Shown here one piece after another: positions 54,151 through 62,819 of a stretch of 64,000 nucleotides of DNA. Made by a program: the position numbers and the translations under genes. Under the pieces are notes generated by a model. The model did no database searches. It saw only the letters and a program-made list of their open reading frames with translations, and was not told the DNA's origin. Every line of letters starts with the position of its first letter. The stretch's first letter is position 1. Source of the DNA: Brevundimonas sp. NIBR11 (GTDB lineage Bacteria > Pseudomonadota > Alphaproteobacteria > Caulobacterales > Caulobacteraceae); NCBI RefSeq assembly GCF_027912535.1, contig NZ_CP115465.1, forward strand, positions 2,212,001 to 2,276,000. The letters are read 5' to 3'.

Positions 54151-55464
54151 TCAGAACGCCCAGCGCGCTCCGATGGAGGCGGCGATGCCCTGACCCGAGG
54201 CCCGGCCGCGCAGGCGGCTGGTCGTGTCGGCGGCCGTGCCGGCGTAGAAGGTGCGATCCACTGCGATGTCGCTGTCGTCCAGCGCGATGTAGGTCAGGGC
54301 CGTGTCGACGGTGACGCTGTCGGTCGCCTTGATCGACAGGCCGCCCGAATAGAGCATGCGGTCGCCATCGGGGATGCGGCCCGTACGCTCGCCGGCCTGT
54401 GTCGGCGTCGGGTCGTAGGCGATCCCGCCGCGCGCCGTGACGCGCTCGTTGACGACGTAGTCGAAGCCGACCGAACCGCCGGTCGTGTCCTTGTAGTCCT
54501 GGACGATCGTGTCGCCGCCGGCGCCGTAGCGGACGCGGATGGCGTCGAACTCGGACCAGCCGACGCGGTTGACCTGGCCGTTCAGGGTCAGGCGATCGTT
54601 GACGGCATAACGCACCGAAGCCGAGGCGAACCACGGGGTCGAAAATGTCGCTGTGCCGCCCGTCGAGACGTTACCCGCCGCGATCGGGCCCAGCAGGCCC
54701 GAGATGTTCACGTCGCCGTCCAGCTCGTGCTCGATGGCCGAGCGATAGCTGAGGCCGAGGTCCCAGGGCCCCTTGTGCGCCTGGACGCCGGCATTCCAGC
54801 CATAGTCGACGCCGTCGCCCTGCAACGTCGAGCGGCCGTCGGGCAGGAGGGGCGACAGGTTCGGCAGGCTGGAGGTCAGGGTGGCCTCGACGTACTGGAT
54901 GTCGAGCCCTGCGCCGATGTCGAGCCAGTCGTTGACCCGAAGCGCCGCCGTCAGGCCCACGTTGCCTGAACGCAGCTCCGACGTCAGGGCGTCGTAACGG
55001 GTGAAGGAGCCTGGCTGATATTTGGTCGTGAAGTTGTAGGGCGCAGCGACGCTGATCCCCACGGCGAACCGGTCGCCGATGGGCATGGCGAAGGCGAAGT
55101 TCGGCACGATCCCGCTCTCGATCGGATCGCCGTTGTGATTGCTCCCGACGGGGCCATTGACCGGCACGACCGTCCCGCCCGGATAGACGATGGACGAGCC
55201 CGCGTTGTCAACGTCGGAATCCAGCAGGATGCCGTGCAGGCCGACATAGACCTCGCGGCCGCTACGGGCGATCGAGGCCGGGTTCCACCACAGGGACGAC
55301 ACGCCCGTGTCCGCCGTTTCGCCCGAATACGCCCGCCCGGCGCCGCGCACCGACTGTTCCTTCAGATAGAAGCTCTCGGCGAACGAGGGGGTGGCCACGG
55401 CCGCGAGGGCCGCGGCGCAGACGGCGAGGCGAAGACCGCCGGCGAGGGTCGGACATGTGGGCAT
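54151..55464 (-). CDS. OmpP1/FadL family outer-membrane transport protein
   Basis: A 437-residue beta-barrel. The signal peptide is about 1-28 (ending TPSFAES). The mature N-terminus has FYLKEQSVRGAGRAYSGETADTGVSSLWWNPA, the usual FadL hatch with NPA, given here in part. Many amphipathic strands and a terminal Phe (GARWAF) follow. FadL channels bring long-chain fatty acids or other hydrophobic substrates across the outer membrane. I chose the ATG at 55464, which begins the signal peptide; an open frame upstream lacks one. Two palindromes lie in the promoter region. Confidence 0.93.
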   Translation of the reverse strand: MPTCPTLAGGLRLAVCAAALAAVATPSFAESFYLKEQSVRGAGRAYSGETADTGVSSLWWNPASIARSGREVYVGLHGILLDSDVDNAGSSIVYPGGTVVPVNGPVGSNHNGDPIESGIVPNFAFAMPIGDRFAVGISVAAPYNFTTKYQPGSFTRYDALTSELRSGNVGLTAALRVNDWLDIGAGLDIQYVEATLTSSLPNLSPLLPDGRSTLQGDGVDYGWNAGVQAHKGPWDLGLSYRSAIEHELDGDVNISGLLGPIAAGNVSTGGTATFSTPWFASASVRYAVNDRLTLNGQVNRVGWSEFDAIRVRYGAGGDTIVQDYKDTTGGSVGFDYVVNERVTARGGIAYDPTPTQAGERTGRIPDGDRMLYSGGLSIKATDSVTVDTALTYIALDDSDIAVDRTFYAGTAADTTSRLRGRASGQGIAASIGARWAF

Positions 55465-55576
55465 GGAGCATCCTTTTCGGGCGCGTCGGTATGGGCGCCG
55501 CCGCTTGAAGTCGGGAAGAAGAAGGCGGGGAGGCCTCCGTTGATCCTCAAGTGCGCCTCGGGGCAAGGCGTTGCAA

Positions 55577-55590
55577 TGTAACCGGTCACA
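55577..55590. promoter_or_regulatory. operator-like palindrome upstream of the FadL gene
   Basis: TGTAACCGGTCACA is palindromic at 12 of 14 positions with an ACCGGT core and TGT/ACA ends. It lies 113 bases before the FadL start. The regulator (TetR-, LacI- or GntR-like) is unknown. Confidence 0.5.
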
Positions 55591-55630
55591 GAGGGGTAAT
55601 TTTCTGACCGATCAGCGATCACTTGTCTCA

Positions 55631-55654
55631 CATGGTCAAAGATGGACGACCATG
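55631..55654. promoter_or_regulatory. second inverted repeat upstream of the FadL gene
   Basis: CATGGTC (55631-55637) and GACCATG (55648-55654) are perfect 7-base arms, 10 bases apart, in the middle of the 350-base divergent region. Confidence 0.4.
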
Positions 55655-55814
55655 AGGTTGTAATTGCCGTTTCGTCAGCGTCAGCGCGCTTTTTCCGGCC
55701 ACAGTTTCGCCGAACGCCGTCCGGGCGCCCTAAATCCGCTTGAGGTTCCGTGCTAGGATCGCCATCTGCTGGCCGAAACGGTCAGTCCTGACCCGACGCT
55801 TGAGACCCTGCACG

Positions 55815-56633
55815 ATGTACGAGACCCCCGAGCTGGACGCCGAGACCTGGACCCGGACCAGCGCCATTCGCCTTTATCAGTCCGAGGATTTCGAGGGCAT
55901 GCGGGTCGCCGGCCGTCTGGTCGCCGAGGCGCTGGACATGATCACGCCCTATGTCGTGCCCGGCGTGACGACCCAGGAGATCGACGACCGCATCCGCCAG
56001 TTCACCCTGGAGCGCGGCGGCCTGCCGGCCTGCCTCGGGTACAAGGGCTACATGAAGACGGTCTGCACCTCGATCAATCACGTGGTCTGCCACGGAATTC
56101 CGGGCGACCGCGTGCTGAAGGACGGAGACATCGTCAACATCGACCACACCGTCATCGTCGACGGCTGGCACGGCGATTCCAGCCGCATGTACGCGGTCGG
56201 GAACCTCGCCCCCCGCGTGAGGAAGCTGATCGACGTGACCTATGAATCGCTGGCCCTGGGCCTCGAGCAGGTGAAGCCCGGCAATACGTTCGGCGACATC
56301 GGATTCGTGATCCAGCGCCACGTCGAGGCCGCGCGCATGTCGGTGGTGCGGGACTTCTGCGGACACGGCATCGGCCGCCTGTTCCACGACAGCCCCAATG
56401 TCCTGCACTATGGCCGCAAGGGCGAGGGCGCCGTGCTGAAGCCCGGCATGTTCTTCACCATCGAGCCGATGGTGAACCTGGGCAAGCCGCATGTGAAGGT
56501 GCTCTCGGACGGTTGGACCGCCGTGACCCGCGACAAATCCCTGTCGGCCCAGTGCGAGCACACGGTCGGCGTCACTGAGGACGGCGTCGAGATCTTCACC
56601 GCCAGCCCGACCGGCCTCTTCCGCCCGAACTAG
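55815..56633 (+). CDS. map: type I methionine aminopeptidase
   Basis: A 272-residue pita-bread enzyme. Metal ligands appear in order: Asp in VNIDHTVIVDGWHGDSSRM (two Asp), His in CGHGIGRLFHD, Glu in FFTIEPMVN, and Glu in QCEHTVGV. The substrate-site His lies in NHVVCHGIPGD. It removes the initiator Met from new proteins. The N-terminal extension of about 20 residues (MYETPELDAETWTRTSAIRL) before the catalytic fold is common in alphaproteobacterial Map. I chose the ATG at 55815. Its TAG stop shares CTAG with the convergent membrane-protein gene. Confidence 0.96.
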   Translation: MYETPELDAETWTRTSAIRLYQSEDFEGMRVAGRLVAEALDMITPYVVPGVTTQEIDDRIRQFTLERGGLPACLGYKGYMKTVCTSINHVVCHGIPGDRVLKDGDIVNIDHTVIVDGWHGDSSRMYAVGNLAPRVRKLIDVTYESLALGLEQVKPGNTFGDIGFVIQRHVEAARMSVVRDFCGHGIGRLFHDSPNVLHYGRKGEGAVLKPGMFFTIEPMVNLGKPHVKVLSDGWTAVTRDKSLSAQCEHTVGVTEDGVEIFTASPTGLFRPN

Positions 56634-57256
56634 CGTCGCGCGCGGGACTGCAGGCGGGCGAGGCCGACGAACGCCAGACCGATGACGCCGGCCAGCGCCG
56701 TCATGCCCAGGCTGAAACCGAGCACGCCGATCCATCCGACTTTCGCCGGGTCCATGAACGGATAGGGCCAGTCGCCGGCCGAGACGCTGCGGACGACGGC
56801 GTAAGCGAAATAGGTCGCCGGGTAGATCAACCAGCGCGCCGCCGCCTTCAGATCGATTCCAGGCGGCCGGACGAAAGCAACCCAGAACACCAGACAGGCC
56901 CAGGGCGTGACGACATGGGTCAGGATGTCCGTCAGCGCCTTGTCCGCCAGTCCCGACCATCCGCCGAGGGCGGCGTAGCCGATCCCGACGGCCAGAAGGA
57001 TGGTCACGCCGACGCCGAGCGCCGCGCCGCGCTGGAACTGCGGCACGCCAAGGGCCGCTCCGGCGAACAGAAGGGCGACCGCGACGTTCGACCAGTCGGT
57101 CAGATAGGCCGCAATCTCCCACAGGGCGGCCAGCCGATCGCCGCCGACCACGGCGCGATTGGCTTCGAAGAACAGCACCTCCCCCGTGATGGCCGCCAAG
57201 GCGATCAAACCGGCGACGACCCGGGCTGCCGCGGGGAAGCGGAGACCGGACGTCAT
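56630..57256 (-). CDS. Pr6Pr family membrane protein
   Basis: A 208-residue protein with six membrane segments, starting with RVVAGLIALAAITGEVLFF. It has the family's conserved polar points: an Asp/Ser in AYLTDWSNVAVALLF, the His in THVVTPWACLVFW, and YPFMDPAKVGW. The name of the family refers to six prokaryotic membrane helices; function is unknown. The start overlaps the upstream subtilase stop as ATGA, so the two are co-translated. The stop shares CTAG with map. Confidence 0.85.
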   Translation of the reverse strand: MTSGLRFPAAARVVAGLIALAAITGEVLFFEANRAVVGGDRLAALWEIAAYLTDWSNVAVALLFAGAALGVPQFQRGAALGVGVTILLAVGIGYAALGGWSGLADKALTDILTHVVTPWACLVFWVAFVRPPGIDLKAAARWLIYPATYFAYAVVRSVSAGDWPYPFMDPAKVGWIGVLGFSLGMTALAGVIGLAFVGLARLQSRARR

Positions 57257-59115
57257 CGCGTCCGCGCCCAGCGCACGGCCGCGCCTGCATCCAGCAGCGG
57301 CAGGGTCGAGCCGTTCTCGCCGTGGGCCGTGGCCAGCAGGCCCTCGATGACCTGGACCGGGGTCAGATCGGGATTCACCGCCAGCATCGAAGCGGCCGCC
57401 CTCGCGGCCATCGGCGCCGCGTATGAGGTGCCTGACCGACGCAGCACCTGGCCGCCCGGTCCGCGCAACAGATTGCCTTCGGCCAAGGCGAACAGCCTGA
57501 CCCCGTCGCCGTAGGTGGTGAAGGCCGCCGCGCCCCCGGCTGTCCCCGCCCCGCCGATGACCAGCAGATTAGGCAGGTCCAGCGTCTGGGGAATAGCCGC
57601 CTGGCTGTCATCGGACTGGTCGGTGTTGCCGGCGCCCGCGACGAAGAGGATGTCGGGGCAGTCCCGGATGACGCCTTCGACCGCCCGACCGATCGTGTCG
57701 GCGATGACGCGCCCACGGGCGGTCGCGCGCTCCGGATCGGTCTCCTTGCCCGTCGTCAGCAGGTTTTCGGCCCATTCGTCGGCCATGGAGGCCCAGCTCA
57801 TATTGACGACACGAACCCCGGCCGCGCGCATGCGGGCCGCCGCCGCCGGCAGGATCGCCGCCATCCGCACCGCATCGGCCTCCTCCACCGCGACGACGTC
57901 CGGGTCGCGGGCGAAAGGCAGGATGTTGAAGGCATAAAGTCGGACGAAGGGGGCCGGGTCCGCGATCACGCTGGCCACCCAGGTCGGATGCGCCCAGTAG
58001 TCCCATTCCTCCGCCACGCGGACATCGGCCAGCTGTTCGTCCGCCGTGGCTTCGCGCGAGCGCTGCGCCGCGAAGCGGGCCTCGGGCGTATCCAGCCCAT
58101 AGCCGATGTCCGTCAGGCCCTTTTGCAAAGCCGTCTGCAGACCCAGCCGCGCCGCTAGCTCGGGCGACGGGGCCAGCATGCGCTGCTGGGTCGGATGAAG
58201 CCGGCGGTCGTAGGTGGGGCCGAAGGCGTCGTCGATCACGCCGTTGCCGTCATTGTCCCGGCCGTCAAGCGGCTCGGCGGGATCGATGGCGATCTGGGCG
58301 GAGAACAGGGACGGGTCGAACCCCGACTCCCAGAGCGCGACGGTGACGGGCCGCACGCCGGAGAGGTCTTCTGACGAAGGTTCGCGCGCCGGCCAGATGT
58401 CCGTCGGTCGGTGCGCAGGGTCGTCGATCCAGCCCTGCAGGGCGGCGGCGACCTCGGAGCGACAGGCAGGAATGGCCTCGGCCTCGAACCGCATGTTCGC
58501 CAGATTGAGCCCGCGCAGCACTCCGATCGATCCCTGCGCCTTCGCCTCCGGATCGGCGATCAGAGCCGCGCTGCCGATATGGTAGGCGGGGCTGACGAGC
58601 TGGATCTGGCCATAACGCAGCAGGACTTCGTCACGCACGAGAAGTGGATCGGCCGCAGCGATCATCTCCAGAGCATGGCGCGCGACGGTCGCGCAGCGCT
58701 GCGCCGGCGCCGCGGTCAGGCCCGTCGCGAACGACTCTCTGAGCAGCTGGCCGATCGCTCGGAGCTGCGGCTTGGTCTCGGTCGCGCGCTGAGCCGTGGT
58801 CAGGGCGATGGCGTCTTCAGGCCGATCCTGCAGCCAGGCGATGCTGGCGAGCCCGGCGCGCATCAAGCCGGCGATGCTCGGATCGCGAACGTCGTAGTCC
58901 GCCAGTATCCGCTCCGCTTCCGCGCGGATCAGCGGCAGCGTCTGCGTCACGAAGGCGTCGGTCATGACGATCTCGCTGGGCGCCTGAGGCATCGGAAAGC
59001 GCGTGGGCGGCAGGTCGGCTTCGGAGGCGATGACCGGTGGCGCCGACTGGGCCTGGGCCGCCTGACCGGCGAGGAGGGCGCCGACCGTCAACGCGACGCC
59101 CAGTCTTTTGTACAT
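57253..59115 (-). CDS. S8 family subtilisin-like protease, divergent
   Basis: A 620-residue exported protein. The signal peptide is about 1-22 (ending AQAQ). A helical region of about 230 residues follows, then a subtilase domain (about 254-620). The serine site is canonical (GTSYAAPMAA, Ser564) and the oxyanion Asn497 is in VAGAGNTDQ. The His376 region reads HPTWVAS in place of HGTHVAG, and the Asp region reads VALWESGFD where V-A-V-x-D-S/T-G is expected, so Glu263 stands at the catalytic Asp position. It may be a working enzyme with an altered triad or an inactive one. It is paired with the Pr6Pr gene by a 4-base overlap. Confidence 0.9.
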   Translation of the reverse strand: MYKRLGVALTVGALLAGQAAQAQSAPPVIASEADLPPTRFPMPQAPSEIVMTDAFVTQTLPLIRAEAERILADYDVRDPSIAGLMRAGLASIAWLQDRPEDAIALTTAQRATETKPQLRAIGQLLRESFATGLTAAPAQRCATVARHALEMIAAADPLLVRDEVLLRYGQIQLVSPAYHIGSAALIADPEAKAQGSIGVLRGLNLANMRFEAEAIPACRSEVAAALQGWIDDPAHRPTDIWPAREPSSEDLSGVRPVTVALWESGFDPSLFSAQIAIDPAEPLDGRDNDGNGVIDDAFGPTYDRRLHPTQQRMLAPSPELAARLGLQTALQKGLTDIGYGLDTPEARFAAQRSREATADEQLADVRVAEEWDYWAHPTWVASVIADPAPFVRLYAFNILPFARDPDVVAVEEADAVRMAAILPAAAARMRAAGVRVVNMSWASMADEWAENLLTTGKETDPERATARGRVIADTIGRAVEGVIRDCPDILFVAGAGNTDQSDDSQAAIPQTLDLPNLLVIGGAGTAGGAAAFTTYGDGVRLFALAEGNLLRGPGGQVLRRSGTSYAAPMAARAAASMLAVNPDLTPVQVIEGLLATAHGENGSTLPLLDAGAAVRWARTR

Positions 59116-59271
59116 CGATCATCCCCGTCCTTCGGACGCCCATGGCGCCTCGCGCGCCGGCCGCTGTCAACCTGGAATGATCGCCGTTCGATCGAGACGA
59201 ACGGTCTGATCGTCAGGTCTTGAACGCAGCCCTCCGTCGGTTAGCCTGCGGTTGTGCCAACAGGGGGCGGC

Positions 59272-60012
59272 GTGACGGATCAGGGCGATCAATCGACGGC
59301 GACGCCGAAGCCCCCGCCCCACCATGCGGGCCATCGGGAGCGTCTGCGCCATAGGGCGCGGACGGCGGGGCTGCATCACCTGCCCGACTATGAGCTTCTG
59401 GAGCTCTTCCTGTTTCGCAGCCAGCCGCAGGGGGATGTAAAGCCGATCGCCAAGGCGCTGCTGGCGCGCTTCGGGTCGCTGGCCGCCGTCCTCGCCGCGT
59501 CGGTCGAGGACCTGATGACCGTGAAGACGCAAGACACCAGGGGCCGCACCAAGTCGGTGGGCATGGAGACGGCGCTCGATTTGGCGGCCCTGCACGAAGT
59601 GGCCCAGAGGGTGGCCAAGGAGCCGGCGACGAAGCGGCCGGTGATCTCGTCCTGGACGGCGCTGCTCGCCTATGTCCGCGTCGCGCTCCAGCACGAGCCG
59701 CGCGAACAGTTCCGGGTGCTCTATCTGGACAAGAAGAACCAGCTGATCCTCGACGAAGTCCAGAATCGCGGCACGGTCGACCATGCCCCCGTCTATCCGC
59801 GCGAGGTCGTGCGGCGGGGTCTGGAGGTCTCGGCGGCGGCCATGATCCTGGTGCACAATCACCCCTCCGGAGATCCGACGCCCAGTCGCGCCGATATCGA
59901 CATGACCAAACAGATCGTCCGCGCGGCCCAGTCCCTGGGCGTCGAGGTCCACGATCATCTGATCGTCGGCCGCGAGGGCGTGACCAGTTTCAAGCAACTC
60001 GGGCTGATGTGA
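59272..60012 (+). CDS. radC: RadC family JAB-domain protein
   Basis: A 246-residue protein. The N-terminal helix-hairpin-helix-like region has [28 protein letters not shown] split across two helices, and the C-terminal MPN/JAB domain has the metal motif [14 protein letters not shown] followed by [12 protein letters not shown]. RadC was named for a proposed DNA-repair role; later work has questioned this and the activity is unsettled. I prefer the GTG at 59272, which has a GGGGGCGG-type ribosome site; a GTG at 59254 is in frame. It starts a chain radC-asparaginase-acetyltransferase with overlapping codons. Confidence 0.94.
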   Translation: MTDQGDQSTATPKPPPHHAGHRERLRHRARTAGLHHLPDYELLELFLFRSQPQGDVKPIAKALLARFGSLAAVLAASVEDLMTVKTQDTRGRTKSVGMETALDLAALHEVAQRVAKEPATKRPVISSWTALLAYVRVALQHEPREQFRVLYLDKKNQLILDEVQNRGTVDHAPVYPREVVRRGLEVSAAAMILVHNHPSGDPTPSRADIDMTKQIVRAAQSLGVEVHDHLIVGREGVTSFKQLGLM

Positions 60013-61007
60013 TGCCGTCCAGACGCGACCTTCTGATCGCCGCCGGCGTCGCCGCGACCCCCGCCCCGGCCCTGGCGCAGGACGCCGCCGCGGCATGCGT
60101 CGTCTCGACCTGGGACTTCGGCGCCGCCGCCAATGCCGAGGCCTTCGCCCGGCGGCGGGCGGGCGGCACGGCGGTGGACATGGTCGAGGCCGGGGCCCGT
60201 GTGCCGGAGGCTGATCCGACCAACCACTCCGTGGGCCTCGGCGGCTATCCGGATCGAGACGGCCACGTGACGCTCGACGCCGTCATCATGGACCAGTCCG
60301 GCAACGTCGGCGCCGTCTGTGCGCTCGAGGATGTGGTCCACGCCGTCTCCGTCGCCCGCGCGGTGATGGAGAAGACGCCCCACACCATGCTGGTCGGGGT
60401 CGGGGCGCGGTCGTTCGCCGTCGATCAGGGCTTCGAGACGACCAGTCTCCTGACGCCAGAATCCGAGGCGGCTTGGCGCGAATGGCTGGTCACCGCCGAC
60501 TATCGACCGCGCGCCAACAGCGAGAACACCGACTGGCGCTGGACGCCCGGCAGCGCCGGCAATCACGACACCATCGGCATCCTGGCGATCGACGGCGAGG
60601 GCCGTCTAGGCGGGGCCTGCACGACCTCGGGCATGGCGTTCAAGATGCGCGGCCGGGTCGGCGACAGCCCGTTGGCGGGGGCCGGCCTATGGGTCGAGCC
60701 GGGCGTGGGCGCGGCGACCGCGACCGGCGTCGGCGAGGACGTGGTCCGGATCGCGGGGTCGCATTCGGTCGTCGAGGCCATGCGCGCGGGCGCGGCGCCG
60801 ACCGACGCCTGTCGTCAGGTGCTGGAGCGTCTGGTCCGGCTGCGCGGAACGGCGCTCGCCGGGCATCAGGTGGCGCTTCTGGCCCTGGATGTGCGCGGAC
60901 GGGTCGGCGGGCTCGCCCTGCTCCCCGGTTTCACCTATGCCGTGACCGACACCCGCGGCGCGACACGGATTGAGCGGGCGGGCGCCATCTTCCCGGATCC
61001 GGCATGA
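60012..61007 (+). CDS. isoaspartyl peptidase/L-asparaginase family protein, twin-arginine signal
   Basis: A 331-residue Ntn-hydrolase. The N-terminus [23 protein letters not shown] is a twin-arginine signal with cleavage after ALA-Q. The mature part has STWDFG, GGTAVDMVEAGARV, GNVGAVCALED and the self-cleaving nucleophile Thr187 in GNHDTIGILA; TTSGMAFKMRGRVGDSPLAGAG forms the substrate loop. The pattern matches glycosylasparaginase (N4-(beta-N-acetylglucosaminyl)-L-asparaginase) rather than plain asparaginase III. It acts in the periplasm. The ATG overlaps the radC stop by one base (TGATG). The end overlaps the next gene by ATGA. Confidence 0.92.
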   Translation: MPSRRDLLIAAGVAATPAPALAQDAAAACVVSTWDFGAAANAEAFARRRAGGTAVDMVEAGARVPEADPTNHSVGLGGYPDRDGHVTLDAVIMDQSGNVGAVCALEDVVHAVSVARAVMEKTPHTMLVGVGARSFAVDQGFETTSLLTPESEAAWREWLVTADYRPRANSENTDWRWTPGSAGNHDTIGILAIDGEGRLGGACTTSGMAFKMRGRVGDSPLAGAGLWVEPGVGAATATGVGEDVVRIAGSHSVVEAMRAGAAPTDACRQVLERLVRLRGTALAGHQVALLALDVRGRVGGLALLPGFTYAVTDTRGATRIERAGAIFPDPA

Positions 61008-61534
61008 GCGGCCCGGTCCTGACCACCGAACGCCTGACCCTGACGCCGGTCGAGCTATCGGACTACGACGACCTCTGCGTCCTGTGGCGGGACGAGGCGT
61101 TCACACGCCACATCACGGGCCGGTGTTTGTCGGCGGAAGAGGTCTGGTTTCGGGTGCTGCGCGACATCGGCCACTGGGCGGCGATGGGGCGTGGCAACTG
61201 GTCGATGCGGCTGAGGGAAACCGGCGCCTATGTCGGGTCGGTCGGGGTGCTGGACTACCACCGCGACGTCTCGCCGCCGATGGATGCGCCCGAGCTCGGC
61301 TGGGGCATCGGCGGGGCGTTTCATGGTCAGGGACTGGCCGCCGAGGGGGTGACCGCGGCGCTGGCCTGGGCCGACACGGTGTTGAAGGCGCCGCGCACCG
61401 TCTGCATGATCGGACCGAGCAATCTGGCGTCGCTACGGCTGGCCGGGCGGCTGGGGTACGTGCGGTACGCCGACGGGACCTATCACGGCGAGCCGACGAT
61501 CCTGCATGAGCGTGTCGCCCCCGGACCCAAGTAG
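61004..61534 (+). CDS. GNAT family N-acetyltransferase (RimJ/RimL-like)
   Basis: A 176-residue protein of the Acetyltransf_3 branch: TERLTLTPVELSDYDDL at the start, GAYVGSVGVLDY, ELGWGIGGAFHGQGLAAEGVTAALAWA (acetyl-CoA pyrophosphate loop with Q/G-x-G-x-A/G, given in part), and the late NLASLRLAGRLGYVR. It transfers acetyl from acetyl-CoA to an amine; RimJ/L-like members modify protein N-termini or small molecules. It overlaps the asparaginase gene by ATGA and is the last of that operon. Confidence 0.92.
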   Translation: MSGPVLTTERLTLTPVELSDYDDLCVLWRDEAFTRHITGRCLSAEEVWFRVLRDIGHWAAMGRGNWSMRLRETGAYVGSVGVLDYHRDVSPPMDAPELGWGIGGAFHGQGLAAEGVTAALAWADTVLKAPRTVCMIGPSNLASLRLAGRLGYVRYADGTYHGEPTILHERVAPGPK

Positions 61535-61601
61535 CGCCTCCACGCGATAGCCCGGCGGGAATGTAGCCTCACATTAAGCTTTACGCGGCATTCTTCACGC
61601 C

Positions 61602-61844
61602 ATGCCCATGCCTGTCGACACCCTGCACGCCTATCTGATCGAGGCGTTTCCCGACGCGGAGATCGCGATCGACGATCTCGCGGGCGACGGCGATCACTAT
61701 AGGGCGCGCATCGTCTCGACGGCCTTCGCCGGGCTTTCGCGCGTGAAACAGCACCAGCTCGTCTACGCCGCGCTCAAGGGCCACATGGGCGGCGAACTGC
61801 ACGCCCTGGCGCTCGAAACCTCCGCCCCCTCCACGACAGGCTGA
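61602..61844 (+). CDS. bolA: BolA family protein
   Basis: An 80-residue BolA domain: LHAYLIEAFPDAEIAIDDLAG-type helix-strand start, then DHYRARIVSTAFAGLSRVKQHQLVYAAL and the conserved HALALETSAP tail, each seen in part. BolA proteins bind CGFS glutaredoxins through a shared [2Fe-2S] cluster. The gene is 4 bases before the aldo/keto reductase-like gene and two genes before a CGFS glutaredoxin, a layout that supports an iron-sulfur or redox role here rather than the cell-shape role of E. coli BolA. Confidence 0.95.
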   Translation: MPMPVDTLHAYLIEAFPDAEIAIDDLAGDGDHYRARIVSTAFAGLSRVKQHQLVYAALKGHMGGELHALALETSAPSTTG

Positions 61845-61848
61845 TCAC

Positions 61849-62748
61849 ATGCGCTATCGCCCCTTCGGCGCATCCGGCGCCGCCATCTCGACCCTGACGC
61901 TGAGCCTCGGCGTCGACACCCTGTCGCGCGGCGTCGACGCCGCCAACGACCTGATCTTCTCGGCGCTGGAGGCCGGCATCAACTCCTACCGGCTGGAAAC
62001 GGCCGATCCGGTGCTGGCTGAGGTCGTGGGCCAGGCCCTGTCCAACGTCGATCGGAAGCTCCTGAACGTCAGCCTGGAGCTGGGCGCCGGCGACGGCCGC
62101 CGCGGCTCGCAGCGGGACTTCTCGGCCGAGGGCATGACCGGCGCCATCGACCGCTGCCTGCATGTCTCCGGCCTCGGCTGGATCGATGTCGCCCTGCTGG
62201 AAGAGCCGGGCGAGGACGAGCTGCCGCAATCCTCGCTGAATGCGCTCAAGGCCCTGCGCGCCACCGAACGCGTCCGTTACCTCGGCGTCTCGGGCGAGGG
62301 CGAAGTGATGGACGCCTATGTCTCGACCGGCGCCTTCGACGTTCTGGGCACGCCGTTCCACGTCAACGTCGACTGGAAGATTCGCTCGCGCGTCCGCGCC
62401 GCGCGCGAGAAGGACATGGCCATCCTGGCCTATGACTATTTCCCTTCGGAGCTCGACACCGAGAAAAAGACCATCGCGCTGAACCAGCCCAAGAAGGGTC
62501 TGTTCAGCTTCGGCAAGCCGAAGGCGGCGCCTGTCGCCCAGGCGAGCACCTTCGCCTTCCTGCATCGCACGCCCAACTGGACGGCCGAGGCCATCTGTCT
62601 GGCCCATGCCATGACCGATCCAGCCATCTCCAGCGTCCTGGTCAGCGCGCGCGACGCCGAGCGCCTGAACGCCCTCGCCTCCGTGCCCGAGCGGGACATG
62701 CCGCCGGGGCTCTCGGCCCAGATCGAGATGGCTAGAGTCGCGGCGTAA
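61849..62748 (+). CDS. aldo/keto reductase-like protein, catalytic tetrad absent
   Basis: A 299-residue protein with the (beta/alpha)8 outline of aldo/keto reductases: RPFGASGAAISTLTLS start, FSALEAGINSYRLETADPVLAEVVGQAL, GWIDVALLEEP, YLGVSGEG and DPAISSVLVSARDAERLNAL. Every usual catalytic residue is replaced: Glu50 for the Asp of DTA, no Tyr in the ADPVLAE segment, no Lys near 75-78 (NVSLELG), and Glu118/119 where His is expected. Family members with an empty tetrad cannot reduce carbonyls. It lies between bolA and a CGFS glutaredoxin, so a structural or partner role is likely. The name is a fold call, not a reaction. Confidence 0.85.
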   Translation: MRYRPFGASGAAISTLTLSLGVDTLSRGVDAANDLIFSALEAGINSYRLETADPVLAEVVGQALSNVDRKLLNVSLELGAGDGRRGSQRDFSAEGMTGAIDRCLHVSGLGWIDVALLEEPGEDELPQSSLNALKALRATERVRYLGVSGEGEVMDAYVSTGAFDVLGTPFHVNVDWKIRSRVRAAREKDMAILAYDYFPSELDTEKKTIALNQPKKGLFSFGKPKAAPVAQASTFAFLHRTPNWTAEAICLAHAMTDPAISSVLVSARDAERLNALASVPERDMPPGLSAQIEMARVAA

Positions 62749-62819
62749 CCGCCCACCGCCCTTGACCGGCCGGGTCGCCGTCCCTAGCTGACGCCTTGAA
62801 ACGAAAGGCGTCCCTCCCC

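Larger units (their letters stand above)
55465..55814. other. 350-base divergent region, FadL gene / map
   Basis: No gene is seen in this stretch. It contains the palindromes at 55577-55590 and 55631-55654, and an isolated CCGTTTCGTCA (55667-55677), the same 11-mer that forms the arms near 428-463. It must hold the promoters for the FadL gene (minus) and map (plus); no convincing -35/-10 pair was found. Confidence 0.5.
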
